Shown: piece after piece, positions 50,658-59,158 of the stretch
How positions within the stretch are numbered: the first letter of the stretch is position 1
Layout: each line of letters starts with the position of its first letter
Origin: Metabacillus idriensis
GTDB taxonomy: Bacteria > Bacillota > Bacilli > Bacillales > Bacillaceae
NCBI RefSeq assembly: GCF_009674765.1
Contig: NZ_WKKF01000002.1
Coordinates: forward strand, 1-64,000
DNA: 64,000 bases
Direction: 5' to 3'
Position numbers and translations under genes: made by a program
Notes under the pieces: generated by a model
Database searches by the model: none
Told to the model about the DNA's origin: nothing
What the model saw: only the letters and a program-made list of their open reading frames with translations

Positions 50658-51740
50658 ATGGTGAAGAAGTTCAGTCTTTTTATAAGTTTCATGCTTGTAT
50701 TAGTACTAGCCTTAACTGGCTGCGTGAGCAGTACGGACAAAAATAATGAATCGAAAGAATCTGCAGGTAAAGAAAAAACTGAGGATCCAGGTGCGGTCAA
50801 TGTTTATACAAGCCGTCATTATGAGGCAGACCAAGAGCTCTATAAAAAATTCGAAGAACAAACAGGCATTAAAGTAAATGTCGTTGAAGGTGAAGGCGAT
50901 GAACTGATGGAGCGCTTAAGCATGGAAGGTGAAGCAACTGAAGCGGATGTGTACATCACGGCAGATGCAGGAAACCTTTATCAGGCAAAAGATCGTGAAC
51001 TGCTTCAGGCTGTTGAGAGTGACGTTCTTGCTGAAAACATCCCGGAAAAACTTCGTGATGTCGACAATCAGTGGTTTGGTCTGACTAAACGCGCACGTGT
51101 CATTGTGTATGCGAAGGACCGCGTGAAACCGGAAGAGTTATCAACATATGAGGCTTTAACAGAGCCTGAATGGAAGGACCGCGTAGTCGTGAGATCTTCT
51201 GAGAATATGTACAATATGTCTCTTTTAGCATCATTCATTGATGTGATGGGTGCTGATAAAGCGAAGGAATGGGCAGCCGGCATTAAAGGAAACATGGCCC
51301 GTGATCCTGAGGGCGGTGACCGTGATCAGGCTAAAGCGGTAGTGGCCGGTGAAGCGGATGTTGCGATCATGAACACGTACTATTTAGGAGTTATGGCAAA
51401 CGGTGAAGATGAAGAAGAACGCAAAGTAGCTGAAAATGTCGGTGTATTCTTCCCGAACCAGGAAACAACAGGTACACATATTAACGTAAGCGGCGCGGGT
51501 GTTACAAAGAACGCGAAAAATAAAGAAAATGCTGTGAAGTTCATTGAATTCCTGAGCGGCAAAGAAGCACAGGGTCAATTTGCGGAAGCAAACTACGAAT
51601 ACCCTGTAAACAAAAACGTTGAGCCTTCGGAATTCCTTAAGGCATGGGGAGATTTCAAGGAACAGGATGTGAACCTTTCTGTCCTTGGAGAAAATCAGCA
51701 GGAAGCGATTCGCATTTTCAACGAAGTAGGCTGGAAGTAA
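50658..51740 (+). CDS. Ferric iron ABC transporter substrate-binding lipoprotein
   Basis: About 360-residue lipoprotein (signal peptide with lipobox LTGC) of the FutA/FbpA class. NVYTSRHYEADQELYKKFEEQTGIKV is the family opening, and the Tyr-rich iron ligands lie in the C-terminal half (NTYYLG). The ATG at 50658 follows GGGGAG; an in-frame GTG at 50652 overlaps it. Followed by a terminator, then the permease with a separate Fur box. Confidence 0.92.
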   Translation: MVKKFSLFISFMLVLVLALTGCVSSTDKNNESKESAGKEKTEDPGAVNVYTSRHYEADQELYKKFEEQTGIKVNVVEGEGDELMERLSMEGEATEADVYITADAGNLYQAKDRELLQAVESDVLAENIPEKLRDVDNQWFGLTKRARVIVYAKDRVKPEELSTYEALTEPEWKDRVVVRSSENMYNMSLLASFIDVMGADKAKEWAAGIKGNMARDPEGGDRDQAKAVVAGEADVAIMNTYYLGVMANGEDEEERKVAENVGVFFPNQETTGTHINVSGAGVTKNAKNKENAVKFIEFLSGKEAQGQFAEANYEYPVNKNVEPSEFLKAWGDFKEQDVNLSVLGENQQEAIRIFNEVGWK

Positions 51741-51828
51741 GCGGCTGTTGAATGTTAAATAAGAATGTTGTCCAGGTAAGAGGGGCTCTTGGCGGAGCCC
51801 TGATCCGGCAAAATATGGACAAATCATG

Positions 51829-51866
51829 AACCGAGGCACATGTTACAGGTGCCTCGGTTTTATTTA
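51829..51866 (+). terminator. Terminator after iron-binding protein gene
   Basis: CCGAGGCAC - loop - GTGCCTCGG TTTTATTTATT. Confidence 0.9.
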
Positions 51867-51887
51867 TTGCAATTTAGTATTCTATTT

Positions 51888-51906
51888 GATAATGATTTTC
51901 ATTATA
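51888..51906 (+). promoter_or_regulatory. Fur box upstream of the iron permease
   Basis: GATAATGATTTTCATTATA matches the 19-bp Fur box GATAATGATAATCATTATC at 16 of 19 positions. It lies 57 bp upstream of the permease start and is stronger than the box at the binding-protein gene. Confidence 0.88.
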
Positions 51907-51962
51907 ATGAAGATGGATAAAGTAAGAGGTAACCGGTTTCATGAACAAAGGATGTGACAACA

Positions 51963-53603
51963 GTGAATCGATTCCATTGGTCAAGAGTGCGCCACAAAGG
52001 CTGGGCACTGACAAGTTTAGTACTAATCGCAATCATATTCATACCAAATATCATTATCGCAGTAAAATTCTTGACGGAACCTAACGAAAACTGGCTGCAT
52101 ATCCGGGAGTATTTACTAAAGGATTACTTGCAAAATTCAGTGATCATCGTCTTTTTTACCGCCTTGACGACCATGCTGATTGGAACAAGTCTGGCATGGC
52201 TGATTACGATCTACCAATTTCCGCTCCGGAATTTTTTGAAGTGGGCATTGATTTTGCCGTTGGCGATTCCGCCTTATATAGCTGCCTACACTTTTCATGG
52301 CATGCTGAACTATACGGGGTTTGTACAGTCTACCTTGCGCAACACTTTCGACGTACAGGTCAAGCAATCCTATTTTGATATGATGAGCATTCCAGGGGCT
52401 GTATTTATTTTTACAGTGACATTATTTCCTTACGTGTATGCTATCACGAGAAGTTTTTTTCAGAATTTATCCGCCTCGATTTTAGAAAATGCCCGATTAC
52501 TTGGCGGAAATGATGCGGATACATTTTTCCATGTCGCGCTGCCTATTTCCAGAGCTGCGATTGTAGGCAGTGTGACTCTGGTTATCCTTGAAGTTCTGAA
52601 TGATTACGGAGTGACAAGCTATTTCGGAATCCAAACGGTGAGTACCGCGATTTTTAAAACGTGGTATGGAATGATGGACCTGGATTCGGCACTAAAGCTT
52701 GCCGGAACACTGATGATTCTTGTCATGATCGTTTTAATGATAGAACGGATTCTTAGAGGCAGAAAGAAATTTTATGATCCTTCATCAAAGGTGAGGCCGA
52801 TTCAGCCAAAAGTACTTACTGGCGCGAAAGCATGGTGGGTTTTTGCCTATTGCTTCGGTATTTTCACCCTAACGTTCATCATTCCCCTGCTGCAGCTGCT
52901 GCAGTGGGCGTTTATGACGTATGAGAACGTGTTTAACGCAGAATTTCTTCTGTTAGCGAAAAATTCAGTGTTTGTTGCAGGGATTGCTTCTTGTTTGATC
53001 ATTGTTATCGCGTTGATCATTTCGAATTACACCCGCCTGCAGCCCGGGTTAGGAACGAAATTCATTTCACGGGTGACGACGCTTGGCTATTCGATACCTG
53101 GTGCGGCCATTGCAATTGCAATCATCACGATTTTTATTTCACTGGATCAATTCATTGTTTCGTTTTTGGCCCAGTTTGATCTGAAGCCTGAGTTTGTGCT
53201 CAGGACAACGCTTGTCATGTTGATTTTTGCTTATGTGATCAGGTTCCTGGCAATCGGCTTTAACAACATCGAGGCGGGATTTGAGAAGATCGGAAATCGC
53301 TATTCGGAGACTTCAAGTGTGCTCGGAGCTTCAACGTTAAAGACATTCTTCCGCATCGACCTTCCCCTGCTGCGCGGAGCGGCCGTCAGCGGATTTATCT
53401 TGGTGTTTGTGGACATTTTAAAAGAACTGCCTTTAACCTTGTTCCTGCAGCCGTTTAATTTTTCAACTCTCGCTACACAGGCGTTTAAATACGCGAATGA
53501 TGAACGTGTTCAGGAAGCTTCTGTTGCTTCCCTGCTCATTATTTTCATCAGCGCGCTGTGCATCTTTCTTTTTCACCGCGTACTTGATAAGGAGGCAAAA
53601 TGA
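51963..53603 (+). CDS. Ferric iron ABC transporter permease (fused two-domain)
   Basis: 546-residue membrane protein with two tandem binding-protein-dependent permease domains, about 12 helices in all. The EAA-type loops are ENARLLGGNDADTFFHVALPI in the first half and SSVLGASTLKTFFRIDLP in the second, as in FbpB/SfuB. Start at the GTG 51963 with AAAGG about nine bases upstream; an earlier GTG at 51954 is less well placed. The ATPase gene follows with overlapping codons. Confidence 0.93.
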   Translation: MNRFHWSRVRHKGWALTSLVLIAIIFIPNIIIAVKFLTEPNENWLHIREYLLKDYLQNSVIIVFFTALTTMLIGTSLAWLITIYQFPLRNFLKWALILPLAIPPYIAAYTFHGMLNYTGFVQSTLRNTFDVQVKQSYFDMMSIPGAVFIFTVTLFPYVYAITRSFFQNLSASILENARLLGGNDADTFFHVALPISRAAIVGSVTLVILEVLNDYGVTSYFGIQTVSTAIFKTWYGMMDLDSALKLAGTLMILVMIVLMIERILRGRKKFYDPSSKVRPIQPKVLTGAKAWWVFAYCFGIFTLTFIIPLLQLLQWAFMTYENVFNAEFLLLAKNSVFVAGIASCLIIVIALIISNYTRLQPGLGTKFISRVTTLGYSIPGAAIAIAIITIFISLDQFIVSFLAQFDLKPEFVLRTTLVMLIFAYVIRFLAIGFNNIEAGFEKIGNRYSETSSVLGASTLKTFFRIDLPLLRGAAVSGFILVFVDILKELPLTLFLQPFNFSTLATQAFKYANDERVQEASVASLLIIFISALCIFLFHRVLDKEAK

Positions 53604-54286
53604 TGTATATCCAAATCAGAGACCTGCAGTTTCAATATAAACATGGAAATCGTAATACGCTTGAACGTATTCAGATTGAGATCGAACGTGGAGAGATCAT
53701 TTCCATTCTCGGGAAAAGCGGCAGCGGCAAAAGCACGCTCCTGCGCATCATTGCGGGGCTTGAAAATCCTTCTGGAGGAAGCCTTGAGGTGAATGGAGAG
53801 GTGATGTTTAATTCCTCTACATTTATTGCGCCTGAGAAGCGCGGAATCGGGGTAGTGTTTCAGGATTATGCCCTGTTTCCCCATATGACCGTCGGACAAA
53901 ACATCATGTACGGCCTGCGGAAAATGAGCAGAAAGAAAAAACAGGAGCGTCTGGAGGAAATGCTTGATTTAGTGAATTTAGCAGACTACAGGCAGCGATA
54001 TCCCTACGAACTGAGCGGAGGACAGCAGCAGCGGGTGGCACTGGCGAGGGCGCTTGCACCAGCACCGTCCTTACTGCTGCTTGATGAACCGTTCAGTAAC
54101 CTGGATGCGGATCTTCAGGAAAAAATCCGTGATGAACTGAAAGATGTGCTGAAGAAAACCGGCATCACGTCTATTCTTGTGACACATGACGTCGCTGATG
54201 CCGAAGCCATTGCTGACCGCATCTTCTACATGAATGAGGGCATACTCGCTGATCATGCCCGCGAACTGGCAGGAGTTAACGGATAA
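53603..54286 (+). CDS. Ferric iron ABC transporter ATPase
   Basis: 227-residue ABC ATPase. Walker A GKSGSGKSTL, Q-loop VFQDYALFP, signature LSGGQQQRVALARAL, Walker B LLLLDEPFSNLD and the H-loop VTHD are intact. It is shorter than typical FbpC proteins (about 350) because the C-terminal regulatory TOBE domain is absent. AAGGAGG is seven bases before the ATG at 53603 (an adjacent ATG at 53600 is also possible), overlapping the permease stop. Confidence 0.93.
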   Translation: MYIQIRDLQFQYKHGNRNTLERIQIEIERGEIISILGKSGSGKSTLLRIIAGLENPSGGSLEVNGEVMFNSSTFIAPEKRGIGVVFQDYALFPHMTVGQNIMYGLRKMSRKKKQERLEEMLDLVNLADYRQRYPYELSGGQQQRVALARALAPAPSLLLLDEPFSNLDADLQEKIRDELKDVLKKTGITSILVTHDVADAEAIADRIFYMNEGILADHARELAGVNG

Positions 54287-54336
54287 AAAAGCAGGAGAAA
54301 CTTGAGACTGACCGTAAGCAAATCGAACTCTCTCAA

Positions 54337-54374
54337 TAAAAGCCAAAAATAGACATCTATTTTTGGCTTTTTGT
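54337..54374. terminator. Bidirectional terminator after the iron operon
   Basis: AAAGCCAAAAATAGA - CATC - TCTATTTTTGGCTTT with flanking A/T runs, between convergent genes. Confidence 0.9.
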
Positions 54375-54381
54375 CATTCTA

Positions 54382-55683
54382 TTATACAACCGTCCCAGCT
54401 TCAGACAAGACCTTCTTTTCCCCGCCCAGCTCCGGATGCACCTTCCGCACGACACTTGGTCTTGCTAAAACCACAACCACCCCAATAAGGATTGCCGCTG
54501 AAGCAACCAGGATGTACTGACCCGGTACGGCGTCGTACAGGAATCCAAACAAAATCATCCCGAGCGGCATGAGGGCCATGGCCATGGTTTCGATGAGGGA
54601 GAAGACGCGGCCTTTGTAGTCGTCTTCGATCATTTTTTGCATCATGACCTGGATGGGTGTGTTGACGATGATAATCATGGAGCCGAAGCTGAACATGAGG
54701 ATGAGATAGAAGGTGAATATGGTCCAGTAGGACATGGAAACCATTAATGGCAGCGCAATGGCTCCCATGATGATGCCCATTGCGAGTATGCCGCGTTTTG
54801 AGACGAGAAAGGGATACTTGACTTCTTTTCGGACTGAGAAGTAAATGGATAAGACAAGCATGCCGATGGCGAAGGCTCCTTGGGTGAATCCGAAATGCTT
54901 TGATGCAAGGTTTAATTTTTCAATTAAGACGTAGGAGTAGCCTACTTCAAATGCCCCGAACAGGAAGTTGATGATGAGGGAGAGCCAGATCAGGGTCATG
55001 AGTACCTGCTTTGTTTTCAGATAGCGCACGCCTGCTCTCATACTCTGCCACATGGATTCCTCTGGCTTCCCTTCGGCCTCTGTTTTACGTTTTGCGAAGA
55101 GAGTGAAATTCATGGTGGATTCAAGGATAACAGCTATGATGGAAGCGGCGATGTAGATGACCAGAAAGATTTCCATTGAAACGGCTCCATATAATAAGCC
55201 GCCGGCTGCCGGACTGCCGATGGCGGCAAAGGACATGGCGATTTGGTTTAAAGACATCGCCCTTTGGATGCGTGCTTCGTCGACTAAGCCGGTAATCGAG
55301 GACGTGAACGTGACAGAAGAGAATGAGGATGCGATGGCCAGGATGCTTGTTGTAATATAGATGGCGGTTAGTGAGAGTCCGTATGTCAGGCTTACGTAAA
55401 GAAGTCCGCTGATGGCAAGGGTAGTCGAGATCTGTGCGAGGATGACGATTTTTTTCCGTGAGTATTTGTCTGCGACATAGCCTGCAAAGGGTGAAATCAG
55501 CGTTCGCGGCAGAATGTTGCAGAGCAGGTTTGCGGCAAAGCTTGCGGCCGATCCGGTGATCTGCAAGATGTGGAAGCTGATGGCAAAGGCATACACCTGT
55601 GCGCCAAACGATGAGATGAGCTTGCTGATGGTGAATGTGAACAAATGGTAAGTCGCCATTTTCAACTTTTTACTTTCATCCAT
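54382..55683 (-). CDS. MFS exporter (MFS_3-like)
   Basis: 433-residue major facilitator with about 12 helices and a long charged middle loop, similar to the MefA/enterobactin-exporter-like MFS group. PFAGYVADKYSRKKI is the helix 2-3 motif. GGAGGG precedes the ATG. Substrate unknown. Its promoter and operator lie in the 120-bp divergent region shared with the HTH-TPR regulator, which probably represses it. Confidence 0.85.
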   Translation of the reverse strand: MDESKKLKMATYHLFTFTISKLISSFGAQVYAFAISFHILQITGSAASFAANLLCNILPRTLISPFAGYVADKYSRKKIVILAQISTTLAISGLLYVSLTYGLSLTAIYITTSILAIASSFSSVTFTSSITGLVDEARIQRAMSLNQIAMSFAAIGSPAAGGLLYGAVSMEIFLVIYIAASIIAVILESTMNFTLFAKRKTEAEGKPEESMWQSMRAGVRYLKTKQVLMTLIWLSLIINFLFGAFEVGYSYVLIEKLNLASKHFGFTQGAFAIGMLVLSIYFSVRKEVKYPFLVSKRGILAMGIIMGAIALPLMVSMSYWTIFTFYLILMFSFGSMIIIVNTPIQVMMQKMIEDDYKGRVFSLIETMAMALMPLGMILFGFLYDAVPGQYILVASAAILIGVVVVLARPSVVRKVHPELGGEKKVLSEAGTVV

Positions 55684-55709
55684 TAAAAACCCTCCATATA
55701 CAAAAAAAA

Positions 55710-55726
55710 GTTTAATTTAATTAAAC
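55710..55726. promoter_or_regulatory. Palindromic operator 1 (MFS side)
   Basis: GTTTAAT-TTA-ATTAAAC, perfect 7-3-7 palindrome, immediately downstream of the MFS -10, covering the expected transcription start. The same half-sites occur in operator 2. Confidence 0.8.
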
Positions 55727-55728
55727 AA

Positions 55729-55758
55729 ATTATAACGCAGTCAGCTCTTCCATTTCAA
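55729..55758 (-). promoter_or_regulatory. Promoter of the MFS exporter
   Basis: On the minus strand -35 TTGAAA (55753-55758), 18-bp spacer and perfect -10 TATAAT (55729-55734). Flanked by the two GTTTAAT palindromes. Confidence 0.8.
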
Positions 55759-55764
55759 GGAAAA

Positions 55765-55781
55765 GTTTAATAAAATTAAAC
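55765..55781. promoter_or_regulatory. Palindromic operator 2 (regulator side)
   Basis: GTTTAAT-AAA-ATTAAAC, identical half-sites to operator 1, centred 55 bp away. It lies 26 bp before the regulator's start codon; operator 1 lies the same distance before the MFS start. Confidence 0.8.
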
Positions 55782-55807
55782 TAATGAGATTAATTGGGGT
55801 GTTAACC

Positions 55808-57031
55808 ATGCTTGGGGAAAGAATACGAAAACTGCGGAAGCAAAAAAAGCTGACACTTGAAGAGCTTGCGGGATCGGAGCTTACGAAAGGAATGCTCAGC
55901 CTGATTGAAAACAATAAAGCGAATCCGTCCATGGAAAGCCTGGCTTATATAGCAAAGCGTCTTGAGGTGGATGTGTCACAGCTGGTAAATGAGGTCAACG
56001 TGGTTGAGCTGAGAGAAGTGCTGGATAAGGCAGAGAATTTATACAGTATGAACAAGGAAGACCCAGCCGGTAAGTATGAAAAACTCATCCAGCTTATAGA
56101 GCCGCATATCCATAAGCTCCATCAGGGATATGAAGCTGCAAGGCTGCTGGACCTCTACGGGCGAAGTTTGTACCGGGAAGAGAAGGAATGGAAGGAGCCA
56201 ATTGATAAAGCTGCGGCACTGTATGAGCAGATGAACATTACACAAAAGCGGGCAAGTATCGGACTTTTTCGGGGAATTGTTCCTTTTATCGGGCATCATT
56301 ACGAAAAAGCATTGGAAGTTTTGCTTTTTGAGCGAAGTGAGATCGAAAAAAGGTTTACATACATTGACCCGATTACAAGGCTGGATTTAGATTATCATGA
56401 AGCGGTCCTTCACTTTGCTGTCGGCAACACAGAATCTGCAAAACGCGTGATGAATAATGCGATTGCCTTTTCAAAAGAAAATAAGACGTTTTACTTAATT
56501 GATGATTTGTACCGGCTGGCAGCTGCTTCTGCACAAATGGCTGAGGACGCAGAGCTGTATAACTACTACATCATGAAATTGAAGCAGTATGCTGAATTCT
56601 CAGAAGATGAAGGATCCTGGTTAAGCTATCATATTTTCAGCATCGAATCCCTCATTTCGGTCAAGAACGATTACCATTCCGCACTGGAGATCATCCATTC
56701 GTACTTAGAGGATTCTGAGTCCACCCTGAAATTCAAGGAATGGTTCTATCTTGAAAAAGGGAAAGCCTTGCATGGGCTCGGGGAATATGAGGAGGCCATC
56801 CGGTATTTGGATCAAGCGGAAGTTCCGCCCTACCATCACCACCCGTTTGATTTGTCTCAATTTTACCTGAAGGATACGTACAAAGCCCTTTGCTATGAAA
56901 AGCTTGGTGATTCAGAAAAAGCATTGGAGGCCGCCAGGACAGCGGTGGAACAGTTTGAGGCGATGCCGGATTCGCCGTATAAGGAATTTAGTAAGAAGAC
57001 GTATGATGAGCTTGGCGGGAAGGGTGGGTAA
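55808..57031 (+). CDS. HTH-TPR transcriptional regulator (RNPP-like)
   Basis: 407-residue regulator: N-terminal Xre-type HTH (about 1-62, LGERIRKLRKQKKLTLEELA and SLIENNKANPSMESLAYIAK), then TPR-like helical repeats to the end. This layout is shared with the RNPP group (PlcR, NprR), which bind secreted peptides, and with related orphan regulators. It is longer than PlcR (about 285) and similar in length to NprR (about 420). The ATG at 55808 gives the canonical HTH start; the frame to 55784 runs through the operator region. Divergent from an MFS gene with shared operators. Confidence 0.85.
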   Translation: MLGERIRKLRKQKKLTLEELAGSELTKGMLSLIENNKANPSMESLAYIAKRLEVDVSQLVNEVNVVELREVLDKAENLYSMNKEDPAGKYEKLIQLIEPHIHKLHQGYEAARLLDLYGRSLYREEKEWKEPIDKAAALYEQMNITQKRASIGLFRGIVPFIGHHYEKALEVLLFERSEIEKRFTYIDPITRLDLDYHEAVLHFAVGNTESAKRVMNNAIAFSKENKTFYLIDDLYRLAAASAQMAEDAELYNYYIMKLKQYAEFSEDEGSWLSYHIFSIESLISVKNDYHSALEIIHSYLEDSESTLKFKEWFYLEKGKALHGLGEYEEAIRYLDQAEVPPYHHHPFDLSQFYLKDTYKALCYEKLGDSEKALEAARTAVEQFEAMPDSPYKEFSKKTYDELGGKGG

Positions 57032-57061
57032 ACCTTCTAATAGGAAGATAACCTGTATTCA

Positions 57062-57301
57062 TTGACAAACCCATCCCCACCCTCTACAATTAATCATTAT
57101 TCAGAAATACTCAAATTTAAAATAAAGCAAGCTATGATGGCTGTGGATCACACTACAGCAGGAGCAGCTTCTGGAGAGACCGCTTGGTTAGCGGCGCCGA
57201 AGGGTTCACAATCTCAGGCAAAAGGACAGAAGGGTATGGAATTGGGGTTTGTCGCGCCTGTTTTTTTGGGAGCGGCAGCTGCTGTTTTGGTATTCTTCTA
57301 A
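57062..57301 (+). CDS. Possible small hydrophobic-tailed ORF downstream of the regulator
   Basis: Open frame of up to 79 codons (TTG start, poor ribosome site) ending in a hydrophobic Ala/Val/Phe segment, with a terminator directly after the stop. A better-supported start is the ATG at 57235: AAAGGACAGAAGGG precedes it and it would encode a 21-residue hydrophobic peptide. Codons ATG ATG near 57134 are a third option. No family recognised. Its position after an HTH-TPR regulator recalls signalling-peptide genes, but there is no N-terminal secretion signal. May be non-coding. Confidence 0.35.
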   Translation: MTNPSPPSTINHYSEILKFKIKQAMMAVDHTTAGAASGETAWLAAPKGSQSQAKGQKGMELGFVAPVFLGAAAAVLVFF

Positions 57302-57333
57302 AGAGATTGGGATTCTTCCAGTCTCTTTTTTTA
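57301..57333 (+). terminator. Terminator after small ORF
   Basis: GAGATTGGGA - loop - TCCAGTCTC TTTTTTT, 25 bp before the ribosome site of the next gene. Confidence 0.8.
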
Positions 57334-57369
57334 TTGGGTTTTTTTACATCTTAGAAGGAGGAGTTCAGA

Positions 57370-58716
57370 ATGGCACAGCAGGAATTAAAGAGAGATTTGG
57401 CGAACCGCCATGTGCAGCTGATTGCAATTGGCGGTACGATTGGGACGGGGTTGTTTTTGGGTTCGGGCAAGGCGATTCAGCTTGCGGGACCATCTATTAT
57501 ATTCGCTTATTTGATTGTTGGGATTGCGTTGTTTTTTATGATGAGGGCGCTTGGGGAGCTGCTGCTGTCAAAAGCGGGCTATCAGTCGTTTACGGATATT
57601 GCGGAGGACTATCTTGGACCGCGGGCTGCGTTTGTGACAGGATGGACGTATTGGTTCTGCTGGATTATGACGGCGATGGCTGATGTGATTGCGGTAGGTG
57701 TTTACGTGCAATATTGGTTTGACATTCCGCAGTGGGTTCCGGCACTTGTCTGTTTGCTTCTTTTACTTGGGTTCAATCTTTTGACGGTGAAGCTCTTTGG
57801 GGAATTGGAGTTTTGGTTTGCTTTGATTAAGGTGGTTACGATTCTGGCGTTAATTGTGATTGGGGCTGTTTTGCTTGTGGTGGGATTTCAGACAGATGCG
57901 GGAGCAGTTTCGGTGAATAATCTGTGGGAGCATGGCGGCCTGTTTCCTAACGGGGTGACCGGATTTTTGCTTTCGTTCCAGATGGTTGTGTTTGCGTTTG
58001 TCGGAGTGGAATTGGTCGGAGTTTCGGCGGCGGAAACATCCAATCCGAGAAAAAATATTCCGTCTGCCATTAATAAAATTCCGTTCCGAATTTTGTTTTT
58101 CTATGTCGGCGCTCTGATTGTCCTGCTTTGCATCAATCCATGGACGCAATTAAATGCGGCGGAGAGTCCTTTTGTGAAGACATTCAGCTTAATCGGCATT
58201 CCGCTTGCGGCAGGGATCATTAATTTTGTTGTTCTGACTTCAGCTGCGTCTGCCTGCAACAGCGGGCTGTTTTCGACTAGCCGGATTCTGTTTACTTTAA
58301 GCAAAAGTGACCAGGCGCCTGCACCTTTTAGGAAACTGACTAAAAATCATGTGCCTGGGAACGCGCTTTGGATATCTGCACTTGTCGTTTCAGCGGGAGC
58401 ACTCCTGAGCAAGCTGATTCCGGAGCAGGCTTTTGGCATCGTAACGACAATCAGTGCCATCTGTTTTATCTGGGTGTGGAGCGTTATTCTGATCTGCCAT
58501 ATAAAATATCGAAAAAACCGTCCGGATCTGCATGAGAAGTCAGCATTTAAAGCACCGCTTGCTCCGTTCATCAACTATGCGGTTCTGACGCTGTTTGGGA
58601 TGATTTTAATCGTGATGCTCGTTGCGGATGCTACCCGTCCGGCGTTATTGCTGACGCCTCTGTGGTTTATTCTATTATTTATACTGTATTTATCTAAAAG
58701 AGATCCCTTGCCGTAA
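57370..58716 (+). CDS. Amino-acid permease (AapA/CycA-like, APC family)
   Basis: 448-residue transporter of the amino acid/polyamine/organocation family, with about 12 helices. The first helix signature is IAIGGTIGTGLFLGSG. The charged motif after helix 6 is VSAAETSNPRKNIPSA. Best guess is a neutral amino-acid symporter such as the D-Ala/Ser/Gly porters; the exact substrate cannot be read from sequence. AGAAGGAGG precedes the ATG. Codons look GC-richer than in the neighbouring core genes. Confidence 0.9.
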   Translation: MAQQELKRDLANRHVQLIAIGGTIGTGLFLGSGKAIQLAGPSIIFAYLIVGIALFFMMRALGELLLSKAGYQSFTDIAEDYLGPRAAFVTGWTYWFCWIMTAMADVIAVGVYVQYWFDIPQWVPALVCLLLLLGFNLLTVKLFGELEFWFALIKVVTILALIVIGAVLLVVGFQTDAGAVSVNNLWEHGGLFPNGVTGFLLSFQMVVFAFVGVELVGVSAAETSNPRKNIPSAINKIPFRILFFYVGALIVLLCINPWTQLNAAESPFVKTFSLIGIPLAAGIINFVVLTSAASACNSGLFSTSRILFTLSKSDQAPAPFRKLTKNHVPGNALWISALVVSAGALLSKLIPEQAFGIVTTISAICFIWVWSVILICHIKYRKNRPDLHEKSAFKAPLAPFINYAVLTLFGMILIVMLVADATRPALLLTPLWFILLFILYLSKRDPLP

Positions 58717-58733
58717 CTTGCAAGGGTTTTTTC
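58703..58733 (+). terminator. Amino-acid permease terminator
   Basis: CCCTTGC - loop - GCAAGGG TTTTTTC. Confidence 0.92.
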
Positions 58734-59158
58734 AGTCTATCCTTCAAAACCCCCCTCCCCGTTTTCAAGCTTCAGCAGTGTCTGTTCCTGGCCGCTTTTT
58801 TACGGTCACCTCCAGCTTTTTTCCATTGAGATACATCACGTAGAACCTTATCATAAGTAATACCGCAAATGAAAAGCTGTCAATCTAACAACAACTTCAA
58901 ACCAAAGCCATAGCTCATACAAGATACTGAGTTATGGCCTTGGTTTTTAAGCTGTATAGACCTTGTAAACCAACTTCTCCCTTTTGTAAAAACCCAAAAT
59001 AGTTTATAATTATCAGATAATAGTAAAATTTAATCTATTCATAATAGACTGTGATAAACTTATAAGTGAAAAGAAAAGTGTATGTTCCAAGGTGGTGCCT
59101 TGCTTTTTGAAACACCTAAGGAGGCGCCTGCTCGTTTTTGCAAATTTAGGGGATAAGG
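58734..59158. other. Long intergenic region upstream of mqo
   Basis: About 425 bp. It contains a short minus-strand coding-like fragment (about 58760-58850, ATG TAT CTC AAT GGA...GAA GCT TGA) with no recognised family, and a strong hairpin with T-tract (58899-58950). AT-rich sequence that should contain the mqo promoter follows. Imperfect GC-containing repeats AGGTGGTGCC / GGAGGCGCC lie just before mqo. Confidence 0.4.
58899..58950 (+). terminator. Hairpin with T-tract in the gap
   Basis: AAACCAAAGCCATAGCTC - loop - GAGTTATGGCCTTGGTTTTT; a strong stem, probably a terminator for the permease region or a lost gene. Confidence 0.7.

Noticed and set aside
50440-50664. 74-codon ORF upstream of the iron-binding protein gene
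   Set aside because: It overlaps the Fur-controlled promoter and has no ribosome site.
57249-57683. 144-codon ORF overlapping the amino-acid permease start
   Set aside because: Out-of-frame shadow of the permease, whose frame has clear APC-family homology and a strong ribosome site.
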